DNA of 32,929 nucleotides. Origin: Planctomycetota bacterium (GTDB lineage Bacteria > Planctomycetota > UBA1135 > GCA-002686595). The stretch's first letter is position 1. Each line of letters starts with the position of its first letter. The notes beneath the pieces were generated by a model. The model had not been told where the DNA came from. It made no database searches and worked only from the letters and a program-made list of their open reading frames with translations. The DNA lies in assembly GCA_016779205.1 (NCBI GenBank), contig JADHOC010000032.1, positions 1 to 32,929 of the forward strand, in the 5' to 3' direction. Below are positions 1 to 6,695 of this stretch, piece by piece. Both the position numbers and the translations under genes were made by a program.

Positions 1-1325
1 AGGACGCCAATCTCCTTGATCAGGTGTGAGGAGTCCTTGAGCGCCTTAGCGGACGGAGGATGGTCGTCTTCCTCCTTTCCGAGCGGCGGCTCTTGGTACA
101 GGCCCGCAATGGTCGACCGAATGAAGTCTGCGTATGCCGCGTTGTCCTTGAGCTTCTCGTCTTTGGTGATCTTCTCGACAAGATCGCGATAGGCGTCGAA
201 CGACGCAGCTACCGTCTCCTTGAAAGAGTAGGACTCGTGTGTTCTCCGGGCCTTGCCGTACTGGACGGTCACGAACCAGATCAAGAGTCCCATCGGGATG
301 GCGGCGATAGCTCTCGTTGTGAGAGGCCCCCAGTTGAATGTCTCTGCGTCGGCCTTGAGGATCTCGCTCACTTGCCAGACTGCGACGGTGACGAACCCAA
401 CGTATGCGAGGAGGGCGACGAACCCCAAGACGGTCTTCGTCCAGAACAACTCTTTCTGGCGCATCCCGAATGCCCTGGCTAGCGCGCCACTTGACACCAG
501 ACGGAACTGGTCCTCAATGCGCTCCTTGACCTCTTCCAAGAACGCCTGACGCTCCTTGATGTCCTCGTCGTACTTGTCCAGGGCAGTCTTGGTCGAGTCT
601 CTGAGGCTTTCAATGCCCTGTCGGGTCTCGTCGATGTCCCCGTGCCACTCCCGCAGGTCTTCTTCCAGCGAGGTGATGGAAGCGTCGCTCTCCTTCGCAC
701 TCTTGTGAAGCTCCTCGATTCCGGCGGATAGCTCGGATGCACTCTCGTGTAGAGCCTCGGTGCCCTCCTGTAGCTCCTGCGCCTTGCCGTTGAAGCTCTC
801 GGCTTCTGATGCGCTCTTCGCCGCTGCTGCGTTCTGGTCTTCTGCTTTTTGCGCTGCTTCAGCTACGCGATCACGCAGTTCTAGCCCCGCTTCAAGCTCT
901 TCGATGTTCGCCCTGGCTTCGGAAAGTGAAGACTGCAACTGAGCTGTCGCGGCCCCGAACGCCTCCTCTTGAGATCCTGCGTCGATCAGGCGTGAAACCC
1001 AGAGCTTGCGGTGTAGTGCATCAACCTGATTCGAGAAGGTGCCGTGATGCCCGGAGACATCCTGAATGACCTGGGGGAGGGTGTTCGCTGCGGTCGTCAA
1101 GAACCTCTGGATCTCTGTGAGTTCGAGAGCGGGCACCGAACTGATTCGGTGGCTGCTGACCGCAGCCTCGAGAGAGGCGACGCAGAGTTTTAGGTGTCCC
1201 AAGCTCTCCTCAGCCTCATCGAACTCGCCTTCTTCGACTAGCGACTGCGCCTGTGGCAGGTGCGAGCTGATCGTCTCCAGCTGCGTTCGGATGGAGTCGA
1301 CAATTGCCTCAATTCGTGTAGTCAT
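1..1325 (-). CDS. Coiled-coil protein with two C-terminal membrane segments (3' end off window)
   Basis: An uninterrupted frame runs on the minus strand from the ATG at 1325 to the window edge (441 codons, no stop), so the gene is partial at its C-terminus. GGAGAG lies about seven bases before the ATG. Residues about 1-115 are mixed helical. About 118-285 are rich in E/A/Q/S/K with heptad-like spacing and read as a long coiled coil. Two hydrophobic stretches follow at about 298-317 and 339-356. A basic tail then carries the pattern ESYSFKETVAASFDAYRDL (residues 364 on). I know the general layout (coiled coil, membrane hairpin, YxFK-type tail) from unnamed bacterial proteins but cannot give a family name. 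It lies 57 bases downstream of two nucleotidyltransferase genes on the same strand and is probably the last known gene of that operon. Its A/T-ending codons (AAA, CTA, TTG) are more frequent than in genes after 3.6 kb. Confidence 0.85.
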   Translation of the reverse strand, partial: MTTRIEAIVDSIRTQLETISSHLPQAQSLVEEGEFDEAEESLGHLKLCVASLEAAVSSHRISSVPALELTEIQRFLTTAANTLPQVIQDVSGHHGTFSNQVDALHRKLWVSRLIDAGSQEEAFGAATAQLQSSLSEARANIEELEAGLELRDRVAEAAQKAEDQNAAAAKSASEAESFNGKAQELQEGTEALHESASELSAGIEELHKSAKESDASITSLEEDLREWHGDIDETRQGIESLRDSTKTALDKYDEDIKERQAFLEEVKERIEDQFRLVSSGALARAFGMRQKELFWTKTVLGFVALLAYVGFVTVAVWQVSEILKADAETFNWGPLTTRAIAAIPMGLLIWFVTVQYGKARRTHESYSFKETVAASFDAYRDLVEKITKDEKLKDNAAYADFIRSTIAGLYQEPPLGKEEDDHPPSAKALKDSSHLIKEIGV

Positions 1326-1355
1326 CAGTTCTCTCTCCCAGAGTTGATGTTGGTA

Positions 1356-1367
1356 TTTCCGTGACGG
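1356..1367. promoter_or_regulatory. Isolated TTTCCGTGAC motif in the gap before the membrane-protein gene
   Basis: The 57-base gap between the second nucleotidyltransferase and the membrane-protein gene contains TTTCCGTGAC (1356-1365). The same ten bases occur at 3374-3383, inside the right arm of the palindrome upstream of the operon. It may be a half-site for the same regulator, or chance. No second arm is visible here. Confidence 0.25.
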
Positions 1368-1382
1368 TGGCGTCGCGCGCTT

Positions 1383-2285
1383 TCAGCTGGTCTCTCTGGT
1401 GATGGCAGCATGGTGAAGGCTCACTAGGAGTGCCTCGGCTGCTTCCTGATCGGGCCCGTCAGGAAGCGTCGACTCCTTCATTTGGTCGTTGAGGGTCGAG
1501 GTCATCTCCTCGGCGAGCTGCAAGAGAGATTCGTAGTCGAGTCCGCCATCCCGGATTCCCAGTAGCCATTCGGCGTCAGGTCGGCGGACGATCAGCGTTG
1601 CCTTGGACAGCACCTCCTCGCCCATCTTCAAGAGCCGGATGAGGTGCATCGCGTGCTTCGTGTCGTAGCCGTGCCTGTCCTCAAGGACGGCGCGCTCGGG
1701 GTTCCGCTCCTTGCGCCATGTCTGGTAGTGGTGCCAGTGCTTGAGGTCCGCGTCGTACGCCTTCTGTTGATCCGTGTCCGGGAAGCGATAGCGACCGCCG
1801 CTGTCGTTCGCGCCGTACTCAGAGGGTTGCGGTTGAGTCTTTGGGGGATCGACCAGCCATCGGTGGTGGCGCTCCATCCGCTTCAACTGGTCCAGGGCGT
1901 AGCCCATGAAGCGTTGTCCCACCTGCTTCGAGAGAAACAGGTCTCGGGCCTCGACGAGCTGACGCCCCGCTTCGTTGACGAACAGGAAGTCGTCCTCGTG
2001 AGTGAAGAGAGACTCCATGATGTTCGGGTTGCCCTGGAGAGCGAGGCGGACGAACTTCGCCAGCGCGTAGGTGACGTGGTCACCGCCGTCGCTCTCGTGC
2101 TGCTCGAACTTGCTCAGCCCGAGGAGGTATCGAGCTGGGGGGATGCAGACGCCTCGCGTATCGGTGTCGCTGCCCTCGCGCGCCAGGCCATGCGCGCGAG
2201 ATCCCGACAACGTCCGCAGGACGAGGTTGTCCTCCCAGAACTCAGCCACGACCCAACTCCATTCTCGCTCGGACAACGAAGTCAT
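1383..2285 (-). CDS. Pol-beta-superfamily nucleotidyltransferase, paralogue 2 (COG3541-like)
   Basis: This 300-residue protein carries the nucleotidyltransferase signature SGSRAHGLAREGSDTDTRG at residues 27-45. The GS motif is G28-S29, the metal-binding acidic pair is D40/D42, and D69 is the likely third Asp in DHVTYALAKF. The following segment, GNPNIMESLF, matches the placement of NGYVLEQLF in the neighbouring paralogue. Substrate is unknown; the family resembles predicted nucleotidyltransferases of COG3541/YcgL type, often labelled DNA polymerase beta superfamily. The open frame extends upstream to 2393, but that part only shadows the preceding gene. The ATG at 2285 begins the plausible protein and overlaps the upstream gene by 44 bases. 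A GTG at 2252, preceded by GGAG, is a possible alternative start. It belongs to a minus-strand operon with an HTH gene, a paralogue and a coiled-coil membrane protein. Confidence 0.85.
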   Translation of the reverse strand: MTSLSEREWSWVVAEFWEDNLVLRTLSGSRAHGLAREGSDTDTRGVCIPPARYLLGLSKFEQHESDGGDHVTYALAKFVRLALQGNPNIMESLFTHEDDFLFVNEAGRQLVEARDLFLSKQVGQRFMGYALDQLKRMERHHRWLVDPPKTQPQPSEYGANDSGGRYRFPDTDQQKAYDADLKHWHHYQTWRKERNPERAVLEDRHGYDTKHAMHLIRLLKMGEEVLSKATLIVRRPDAEWLLGIRDGGLDYESLLQLAEEMTSTLNDQMKESTLPDGPDQEAAEALLVSLHHAAITRETS

Positions 2286-3012
2286 CGAGGTGGTCGAAGG
2301 AGGACACCTCATCGGGCAGTCGGCTGCTCTCGAACGCCTTGGCGAGGCGTTCCTGGAGGGAGTCCAGCGTCGCTCGGTAAGACTCCGCCTCACCTTCGGC
2401 GAGGGCTCCCTTCTCCTTGCCGGACCGCTTTCGCTCGATGAGACCGGGAATCTCAGGGACTCCGTACTCGTCGTTCAGCGTCGTCAGATTGGCCTCGATG
2501 CTGCCGGTGACCAGGGCGTGGATGCCGGTCAACAGGACGCGGTAGCAGTAGAGGAGTCTCTTGACGGTCTCCTCACCGCCTTCGAGGAGCTTGCGCTGAT
2601 TCGACGCGAAGCCGTTGTAGTGGTGGTAGAGGTGGCGAATCACGCAGCCTTCGCCGATCGCTCGGAGTTCGTCGAGCCAAGGTCCTCCGTGGACGACCAA
2701 GGGTGAGAAGAGTTGCTCCAGTACGTAGCCGTTCCGCTTCGTCATCAGGCGAGCGAACTTGGAGACATCGTGGGCAACCCAGTCCAGCTCCAGCCCGTCG
2801 CGCTCTTCGAGAATCGAGATGGTCTCGTCGGGGGTCCGTAGCCGGAGGACTTGATCGAGGGGAGCCACGAAAGCACCCCGCAGGTCGTAGTCGCTGTCGG
2901 CGGACTCGAAGCCGTAGAGATGCGCGCCGCTGATCGTGGCGAAGAGCGGCTGCGGCCCCTGGCTCACGATCCGCTGGAGCGACGGGAGCTTGTCCAACGC
3001 GTCCTGACTCAT
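2242..3012 (-). CDS. Pol-beta-superfamily nucleotidyltransferase, paralogue 1 (COG3541-like)
   Basis: This 256-residue protein has the core ISGAHLYGFESADSDYDLRG (residues 27-46). The acidic pair is D41/D43, and the likely third Asp is D77 in LDWVAHDVSKF. The usual GS dipeptide is GA (G29-A30). I recall SGAHLYGF as common in this subfamily, so it may be a natural variant rather than an inactive site. NGYVLEQLFSPL follows, parallel to the second paralogue. The start is firm: its ATG overlaps the TGA of the HTH gene as ATGA (3009-3012), implying translational coupling. The 3' end overlaps the second nucleotidyltransferase. A role in RNA end processing, protein nucleotidylation or small-nucleotide synthesis cannot be decided from sequence. 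Confidence 0.88.
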   Translation of the reverse strand: MSQDALDKLPSLQRIVSQGPQPLFATISGAHLYGFESADSDYDLRGAFVAPLDQVLRLRTPDETISILEERDGLELDWVAHDVSKFARLMTKRNGYVLEQLFSPLVVHGGPWLDELRAIGEGCVIRHLYHHYNGFASNQRKLLEGGEETVKRLLYCYRVLLTGIHALVTGSIEANLTTLNDEYGVPEIPGLIERKRSGKEKGALAEGEAESYRATLDSLQERLAKAFESSRLPDEVSSFDHLDDFVVRARMELGRG

Positions 3013-3209
3013 CGCGTCGTCGTCTCCTTCGCCCCGAGCTGCTTCAACAGGGCCTCCAGGTCGCGGCGAGCGAAAAGGCGGTAGCCGTTGAGCGGGTGAC
3101 GCAGGGCAGGCAGCTTCCCGGTCCTCTCCCAGTTCCTGATGGTCGAGGGGGAGACTCCGAGTAGCTCGGCGGCCTCACGGACTCTCAGGTAGTCAGCGAA
3201 ATTCGGCAT
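3009..3209 (-). CDS. Small MerR/excisionase-type HTH DNA-binding protein
   Basis: The protein has 66 residues and is almost entirely one winged-helix DNA-binding domain. VREAAELLGVSPSTIRNWERTGKLPA (about residues 10-35) is a MerR/HTH_17-type helix-turn-helix. GYRLFARRDLEALLKQL (about 43-59) is the wing and following helix. There is no effector domain, so it is probably an autoregulator or an excisionase-like factor. It is the first gene of the minus-strand operon and its stop overlaps the start of nucleotidyltransferase 1 by four bases. The ATG at 3209 is preceded directly by TAGGGG, not by a well-spaced Shine-Dalgarno. An inverted repeat sits immediately upstream (3215-3241), a natural place for self-repression. 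Confidence 0.85.
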   Translation of the reverse strand: MPNFADYLRVREAAELLGVSPSTIRNWERTGKLPALRHPLNGYRLFARRDLEALLKQLGAKETTTR

Positions 3210-3214
3210 CCCCT

Positions 3215-3241
3215 AAGGGTTGCAGACCTTGCCAAACCCTT
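3215..3241. promoter_or_regulatory. Inverted repeat AAGGGTT-N13-AACCCTT next to the HTH start codon
   Basis: AAGGGTT (3215-3221) and AACCCTT (3235-3241) are perfect inverted arms separated by 13 bases. They lie 6-32 bases upstream of the HTH start codon. Two half-sites spaced like this would suit a dimeric HTH regulator and would overlap the ribosome binding region or the promoter. Operator function is inferred. Confidence 0.5.
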
Positions 3242-3260
3242 CAAGTCCGTGCCGATCTCA

Positions 3261-3281
3261 TGTCAAGTGACAGACTGTCAC
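3261..3281. promoter_or_regulatory. TGTCA half-site cluster with perfect 15-base palindrome
   Basis: GTGACAG-A-CTGTCAC (3267-3281) is a perfect palindrome around one central base. A further TGTCA at 3261-3265 gives three half-sites in alternating orientation: TGTCA, TGACA, TGTCA. It lies about 50-70 bases upstream of the HTH gene and shares its core with the palindrome at 3345-3386. It is a probable protein-binding site in the operon promoter region. Confidence 0.55.
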
Positions 3282-3344
3282 ATGCACCCGCGTCCGAGGG
3301 GGGTCTCGACCGCTCCAAGGGAGGGTGTAGGTAGGTCGGTTTCT

Positions 3345-3386
3345 TCTGTCACGGAGAGGGGCAAAACAGCCTGTTTCCGTGACAGA
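3345..3386. promoter_or_regulatory. Nested palindrome: 11-bp arms TCTGTCACGGA/TCCGTGACAGA with an inner palindrome
   Basis: TCTGTCACGGA (3345-3355) and TCCGTGACAGA (3376-3386) are perfect 11-bp inverted arms. The interval contains a second perfect palindrome, AAACAG-C-CTGTTT (3364-3376), which shares one base with the right outer arm. The outer arms repeat the CTGTCAC/GTGACAG core of the 3267-3281 palindrome. No T-tract follows, so a terminator is less likely than an operator, a recombination site or a structured leader. Confidence 0.55.
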
Positions 3387-3670
3387 TTGCTGCGGCGTTA
3401 GACCTCGGTTCCAATGAGCCAGGGGACCTCCCATCCCTGACCGAAGAGGCCGCCAATGGGGGCCTCAGCCGGTCTCACTGCCTCCCGTGAACCCCTCCCT
3501 CAGTTCTCGCAGCTCCAGGAGCCACTCCCGCACCTCGTTCCAACTCGGGAGGACTTGGGTCACCACCACTCTCTCCCCGGCGTTGAGAGGCCTCCCTTGA
3601 GCGAGGCTGCCTCCCCGGAGCGCGGGAGAGCGCCCATCACCGCGGGGCCTGCGCCGTAAGCTGGCGCTTC
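3387..3670. other. Intergenic boundary between accessory block and high-GC region
   Basis: No supported gene lies here. A 21-base imperfect hairpin, GAGGCC...GGCCTC, is at about 3445-3465. A 34-codon minus-strand frame with a GTG start (3465-3569) looks faintly protein-like but has no recognisable similarity. No tRNA gene, direct repeat or integrase remnant that would mark an integration site was seen. Confidence 0.4.
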
Positions 3671-4381
3671 ATGGGGAGAGAGGATCCCGCGCATGAGGCG
3701 AATCTGGCCTGGTCCGAAGAGGGCGTGCCCTTCGCCCCGGACTACGACGACGTCTACTACTCGCGCAGCGGGTTGGAGCAGGGTGACCTCGTGTTCGTCC
3801 AGGGCAGTGACCTGCCGGCCCGCCTGGGCCGCGGCGAGGCGGTCACCATCCTGGAGACGGGGCTCGGCCTGGGCGTCAACCTGCTGGCGGCCGTGCGCGC
3901 CCTGGCGGAGGTGGGGGCAGGGACCTTGAGCCACGCCTCCATCGAGCTTCATCCGCTGCCACCGGCGACCATGAACGAGGTGCACCGGCGGCTGGGTCGA
4001 GGGGACGAGGCCACCGAGGCCTTCCTGATCGCCTATCCAGAGCTCCTCGAGGAGGGCGAGGCGGCCCTCCGATTGGGGGACCATGTGGTCCCGATGCGGC
4101 TCGTCATCGGCGACGGCGCGGCGGCGCTCCGAGAGTTCGACCTGCGGGCCGACGCCGTCTTCCTCGACGGCTTCGCCCCCGCCCGCAATCCCGGTCTCTG
4201 GTCTCCCGAGGTCTACGCGGAGCTCGCGCGCCTCGCCCGACCCGGGGCGACCCTCGCGACCTACACCGCCGCCGGTGCCGTGCGCGCCGGGTTGGACCGG
4301 GCGGGCTTCGAGGTGGAGCGGCGCGAAGGCTTCGGGCTGAAGCGGCACCGCCTCGTGGGCTGGCGCCGCGCGGACGGCTGA
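3671..4381 (+). CDS. mnmD: MnmD-like tRNA 5-methylaminomethyl-2-thiouridine methyltransferase
   Basis: The 236-residue protein matches the MnmD/DUF752 methyltransferase, which is the methyltransferase half of MnmC. These enzymes use SAM to methylate the 5-aminomethyl group at wobble uridine 34 of certain tRNAs. The N-terminus has YDDVYYSRSGLEQGDLVFVQG (from residue 25), and the SAM-binding loop is ILETGLGLGVNLL (60-72). The family hallmark VFLDGFAPARNPGLWSPEVY falls around residue 165, followed by LATYTAAGAVRAGLDRAGF and a GFGLKRHRL end. The FAD oxidase half of fused MnmC is absent. It is a stand-alone gene. A bulged hairpin at about 4430-4456, after its stop, could terminate it but lacks a T-tract. 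mnmG, which acts earlier on the same nucleoside, lies at 30766-32673. Confidence 0.85.
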   Translation: MGREDPAHEANLAWSEEGVPFAPDYDDVYYSRSGLEQGDLVFVQGSDLPARLGRGEAVTILETGLGLGVNLLAAVRALAEVGAGTLSHASIELHPLPPATMNEVHRRLGRGDEATEAFLIAYPELLEEGEAALRLGDHVVPMRLVIGDGAAALREFDLRADAVFLDGFAPARNPGLWSPEVYAELARLARPGATLATYTAAGAVRAGLDRAGFEVERREGFGLKRHRLVGWRRADG

Positions 4382-4468
4382 ATCGACGGGTCGGCCTCGC
4401 GCCCGGGGGAGCCGCCCTGGCGGGAGAAGGCAGAGCAGCTTTCGGTCTGCTGCCATAGCATCTGACCC

Positions 4469-5746
4469 ATGCCCATCCCGCCGATCTCCCGCCGCCGTGT
4501 CCTCCGCGGCGCCGCTGCGCTTGCCACCTCCTCGGTCGCGGCTCCCTTCATCCGGACGCGACCCATCCGGGACCGCCTGAAGCTCGCGGCGATCGGCGTC
4601 GCCAACCGGGGGGCCGCCAACGTGGACGGCGTGCTCTCCCAGGACGTGGCGGTGATGTGTGACGTGGACTCCCGGATGCTGGAGCGCGGGCTAGCGCAGG
4701 TGGAGGCCGCCGGGCAGAAGCGCCCGAAGACCTACGTGGACTGGCGTGAGCTCCTCGACCAGGAGAAGGACCTCGCCGGCGTCGTCATCTCGACCCCCGA
4801 CCACCTCCACGCCCCGATCGCCCGCGCGGCGCTGCGCCGCAAGATCGCCGTCTATTGCGAGAAGCCCCTGTCGCGGACCGTGGAGGAGGCGCAGCAGCTC
4901 CAGGACCTGGCGAAGAGCTCCGGCGTGGCCACTCAAATGGGCACGCAGATCCACGCCACCAACAACTACCGCAGGGTGGTGGAGGCCATCCGGGCCGGCG
5001 CGATCGGCGACGTGCACACGGTCCACGTGGTGTGCCGGAAGTCCTGGTCCAACGGCAAGTTCTCCGAGCCCAAGCCCGCGCCCGCGTACCTGGACTGGGA
5101 CCTCTGGCTCGGACCGACCCCGGAGCGGCCGTACTGTGGCGGCGTCCACCCGGCCAACTGGCGACGGTTCTGGGCCTTCGGTACCGGCACCGTGGGGGAC
5201 ATGGCCTGCCACTGGGTCGACCTGGTGCACTGGGCGCTCGACCTGAAGACCCCAGTGGCCATCGAGGTCGAGGGGCCTGCGGTGGACCCGGTGGGCACCC
5301 CGGAGTGGATGCACGTGAAGTGGTCACACGCTGCGGAGGGGGCTCGCAAGGCCGTGGACGTCCACTGGTGGGATGGGGGCTCGGCGCCTGAGCTCGCCCC
5401 TCCGGGAGACAGCCACGTGTTCCTGGGGACCAAGGGGCGCATCGTCTCGAACTACTCCTCCATGAAGGTGGAGTTGGACGGAGCCGACGCCACGTGGGAG
5501 GCGCCTGCTCCCTCCATCGCCAATTCCCCCGGCCACTACGTCGAGTGGCTCGATGCCATCGAGAAGGGGACGCCGTCCAGTCCGCTCTGCAGCTTCGACT
5601 ACTCGGGGCCACTCACCCAGACGGTCCTCCTGGCGACCGTGGCTTATCGCGCGGGAGGTCAGGCTCGCTGGGACGCCGGGGCGGGGTCCTTCGATGTGGA
5701 CCCGAAGCTCCTCGGGAGCGAAGACCGGCCGGGCTGGGACGTCTGA
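4469..5746 (+). CDS. Tat-exported Gfo/Idh/MocA-family oxidoreductase
   Basis: The protein has 425 residues. The N-terminus ISRRRVLRGAAALATSSVAAP (residues 6-26) is a twin-arginine signal followed by a hydrophobic stretch. The Rossmann domain starts at LKLAAIGVANRGAANV, with CDVD at about 64-67, and carries the family EKP motif at E131-K132-P133. The C-terminal half has the typical alpha/beta substrate domain, including GDMACHWVDLVHWAL. Families of this kind bind NAD(P) and oxidise or rearrange sugars, polyols or related compounds. Tat export of a cofactor-loaded member is common in planctomycetes. The true substrate is not visible. It converges on the recombinase gene, with 25 bases between the two stops. 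Confidence 0.92.
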   Translation: MPIPPISRRRVLRGAAALATSSVAAPFIRTRPIRDRLKLAAIGVANRGAANVDGVLSQDVAVMCDVDSRMLERGLAQVEAAGQKRPKTYVDWRELLDQEKDLAGVVISTPDHLHAPIARAALRRKIAVYCEKPLSRTVEEAQQLQDLAKSSGVATQMGTQIHATNNYRRVVEAIRAGAIGDVHTVHVVCRKSWSNGKFSEPKPAPAYLDWDLWLGPTPERPYCGGVHPANWRRFWAFGTGTVGDMACHWVDLVHWALDLKTPVAIEVEGPAVDPVGTPEWMHVKWSHAAEGARKAVDVHWWDGGSAPELAPPGDSHVFLGTKGRIVSNYSSMKVELDGADATWEAPAPSIANSPGHYVEWLDAIEKGTPSSPLCSFDYSGPLTQTVLLATVAYRAGGQARWDAGAGSFDVDPKLLGSEDRPGWDV

Positions 5747-5771
5747 TCCCGCGGCGGGGCGCTCCCGGGGT

Positions 5772-6695
5772 TCACGCCCGGGGGTGGGCCTTCTCGTAGA
5801 TCTCCTGGAGGCGCGCCACGGAGACGTGGGTGTAGATCTGCGTCGTCGCCAGGTGCTCGTGGCCGAGGAGCTCCTGGACTGAGCGCAGGTCCGCGCCGCG
5901 GTCGAGCAGGTGGGTGGCGAAGCTGTGGCGGAGGGTGTGGGGCGTGGCGCGCCGCGTGATCCCGGCCCGCAGGGCGTGCTTGCCGACGATGGTCTCCAGG
6001 CTCCGGGTGCTGAGCCGGCCGCCGGAGCGATTCAGGAAGAGCGCGTCGCCCGCCGCGGTGGTGGGGGCGGGGCGCTCCGGGTCGGAGAGGTGATCCGAGA
6101 TCGCCTCCACGGCAAAGCGTCCGAGGGCCACGAGGCGCTCCTTGCGCCCCTTGCCGAGGACGCGCCCGACGCCGCGGCCGAGGTCGAGGTGGGCGCGATC
6201 CAGGCTGACGGTCTCCGCCGCCCGGGTGCCGGCGCTGTACATGAGCTCCAGGATCGCCCGGTCCCGTCGGCCGCCGACGGTCGAGGCGTCCGGGGCAGCG
6301 AGCAGCGCCTCGACCTCCGCTTCGGAGAGCACCCCCGGGAGGTGGCGAGAGCTGCGGCGCTGGCGGAGCCCGGTGGCCGGGTTGACCTCGAGGAGGCCCT
6401 CGTGCACGAGGCTCTTGAGGAACGACCTGGCGGCCGACAGCCGGCGCTGGATGGTGGAGCGGGCCAGCCCGCGCTCGTCGAGGTCACCGAGCCAACCGCG
6501 CAGGGCCCGCGGCGTGATGGAGTCATGCCCTGTGACGCCGCGACCGGCGAGAAATCCCACGAGGTCAGCGAGGTCGAGGCCATAGGCGCGGAGCGTGTGC
6601 TCGGACGCGCCGCGCGTGACGCGCATGCGCTCGATGAAGGCGTCCACCCGGGGCCAGAGGTCAGACTCCAGCTGGCGCGGCTCGGCGGCGTTCAC
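5772..6695 (-). CDS. Tyrosine recombinase, XerC/XerD type
   Basis: The 307-residue protein has the usual Xer length. An N-terminal SAM-like core-binding domain spans about 10-100 and the catalytic domain about 120-300. The tyrosine recombinase residues are all visible: R158 in SAGTRAAE, K182 in GKGRKER, H253-xx-R256 in HTLRHSF, H279 in LLGHEH and the nucleophile Y288 in TQIYTH. Chromosomal Xer proteins resolve dimers at dif. Whether this is XerC or XerD cannot be told from one sequence, so no symbol is given. The GTG start at 6693-6695 overlaps the stop of the upstream gene as GTGA, so the two are translationally coupled. No dif-like site was recognised in the window. Confidence 0.92.
   Translation of the reverse strand: MNAAEPRQLESDLWPRVDAFIERMRVTRGASEHTLRAYGLDLADLVGFLAGRGVTGHDSITPRALRGWLGDLDERGLARSTIQRRLSAARSFLKSLVHEGLLEVNPATGLRQRRSSRHLPGVLSEAEVEALLAAPDASTVGGRRDRAILELMYSAGTRAAETVSLDRAHLDLGRGVGRVLGKGRKERLVALGRFAVEAISDHLSDPERPAPTTAAGDALFLNRSGGRLSTRSLETIVGKHALRAGITRRATPHTLRHSFATHLLDRGADLRSVQELLGHEHLATTQIYTHVSVARLQEIYEKAHPRA

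Noticed and set aside
60..1347. Several plus-strand open frames (60-482, 253-549, 1066-1347 and others)
   Set aside because: They are antisense to the continuous 441-codon minus-strand gene, which has a ribosome site, coiled coil and two membrane segments.
3465..3569. 34-codon minus-strand frame starting at GTG (VVVTQVLPSWNEVREW...)
   Set aside because: Reads like protein but is very short, with no similarity I know and no clear partner; insufficient to call.
3230..3670. tRNA gene or attachment site at the island boundary
   Set aside because: No cloverleaf-like sequence or direct repeat was found on reading both strands.
3560..4456. 298-residue minus-strand frame
   Set aside because: Antisense to the MnmD-like gene, with no domain of its own.
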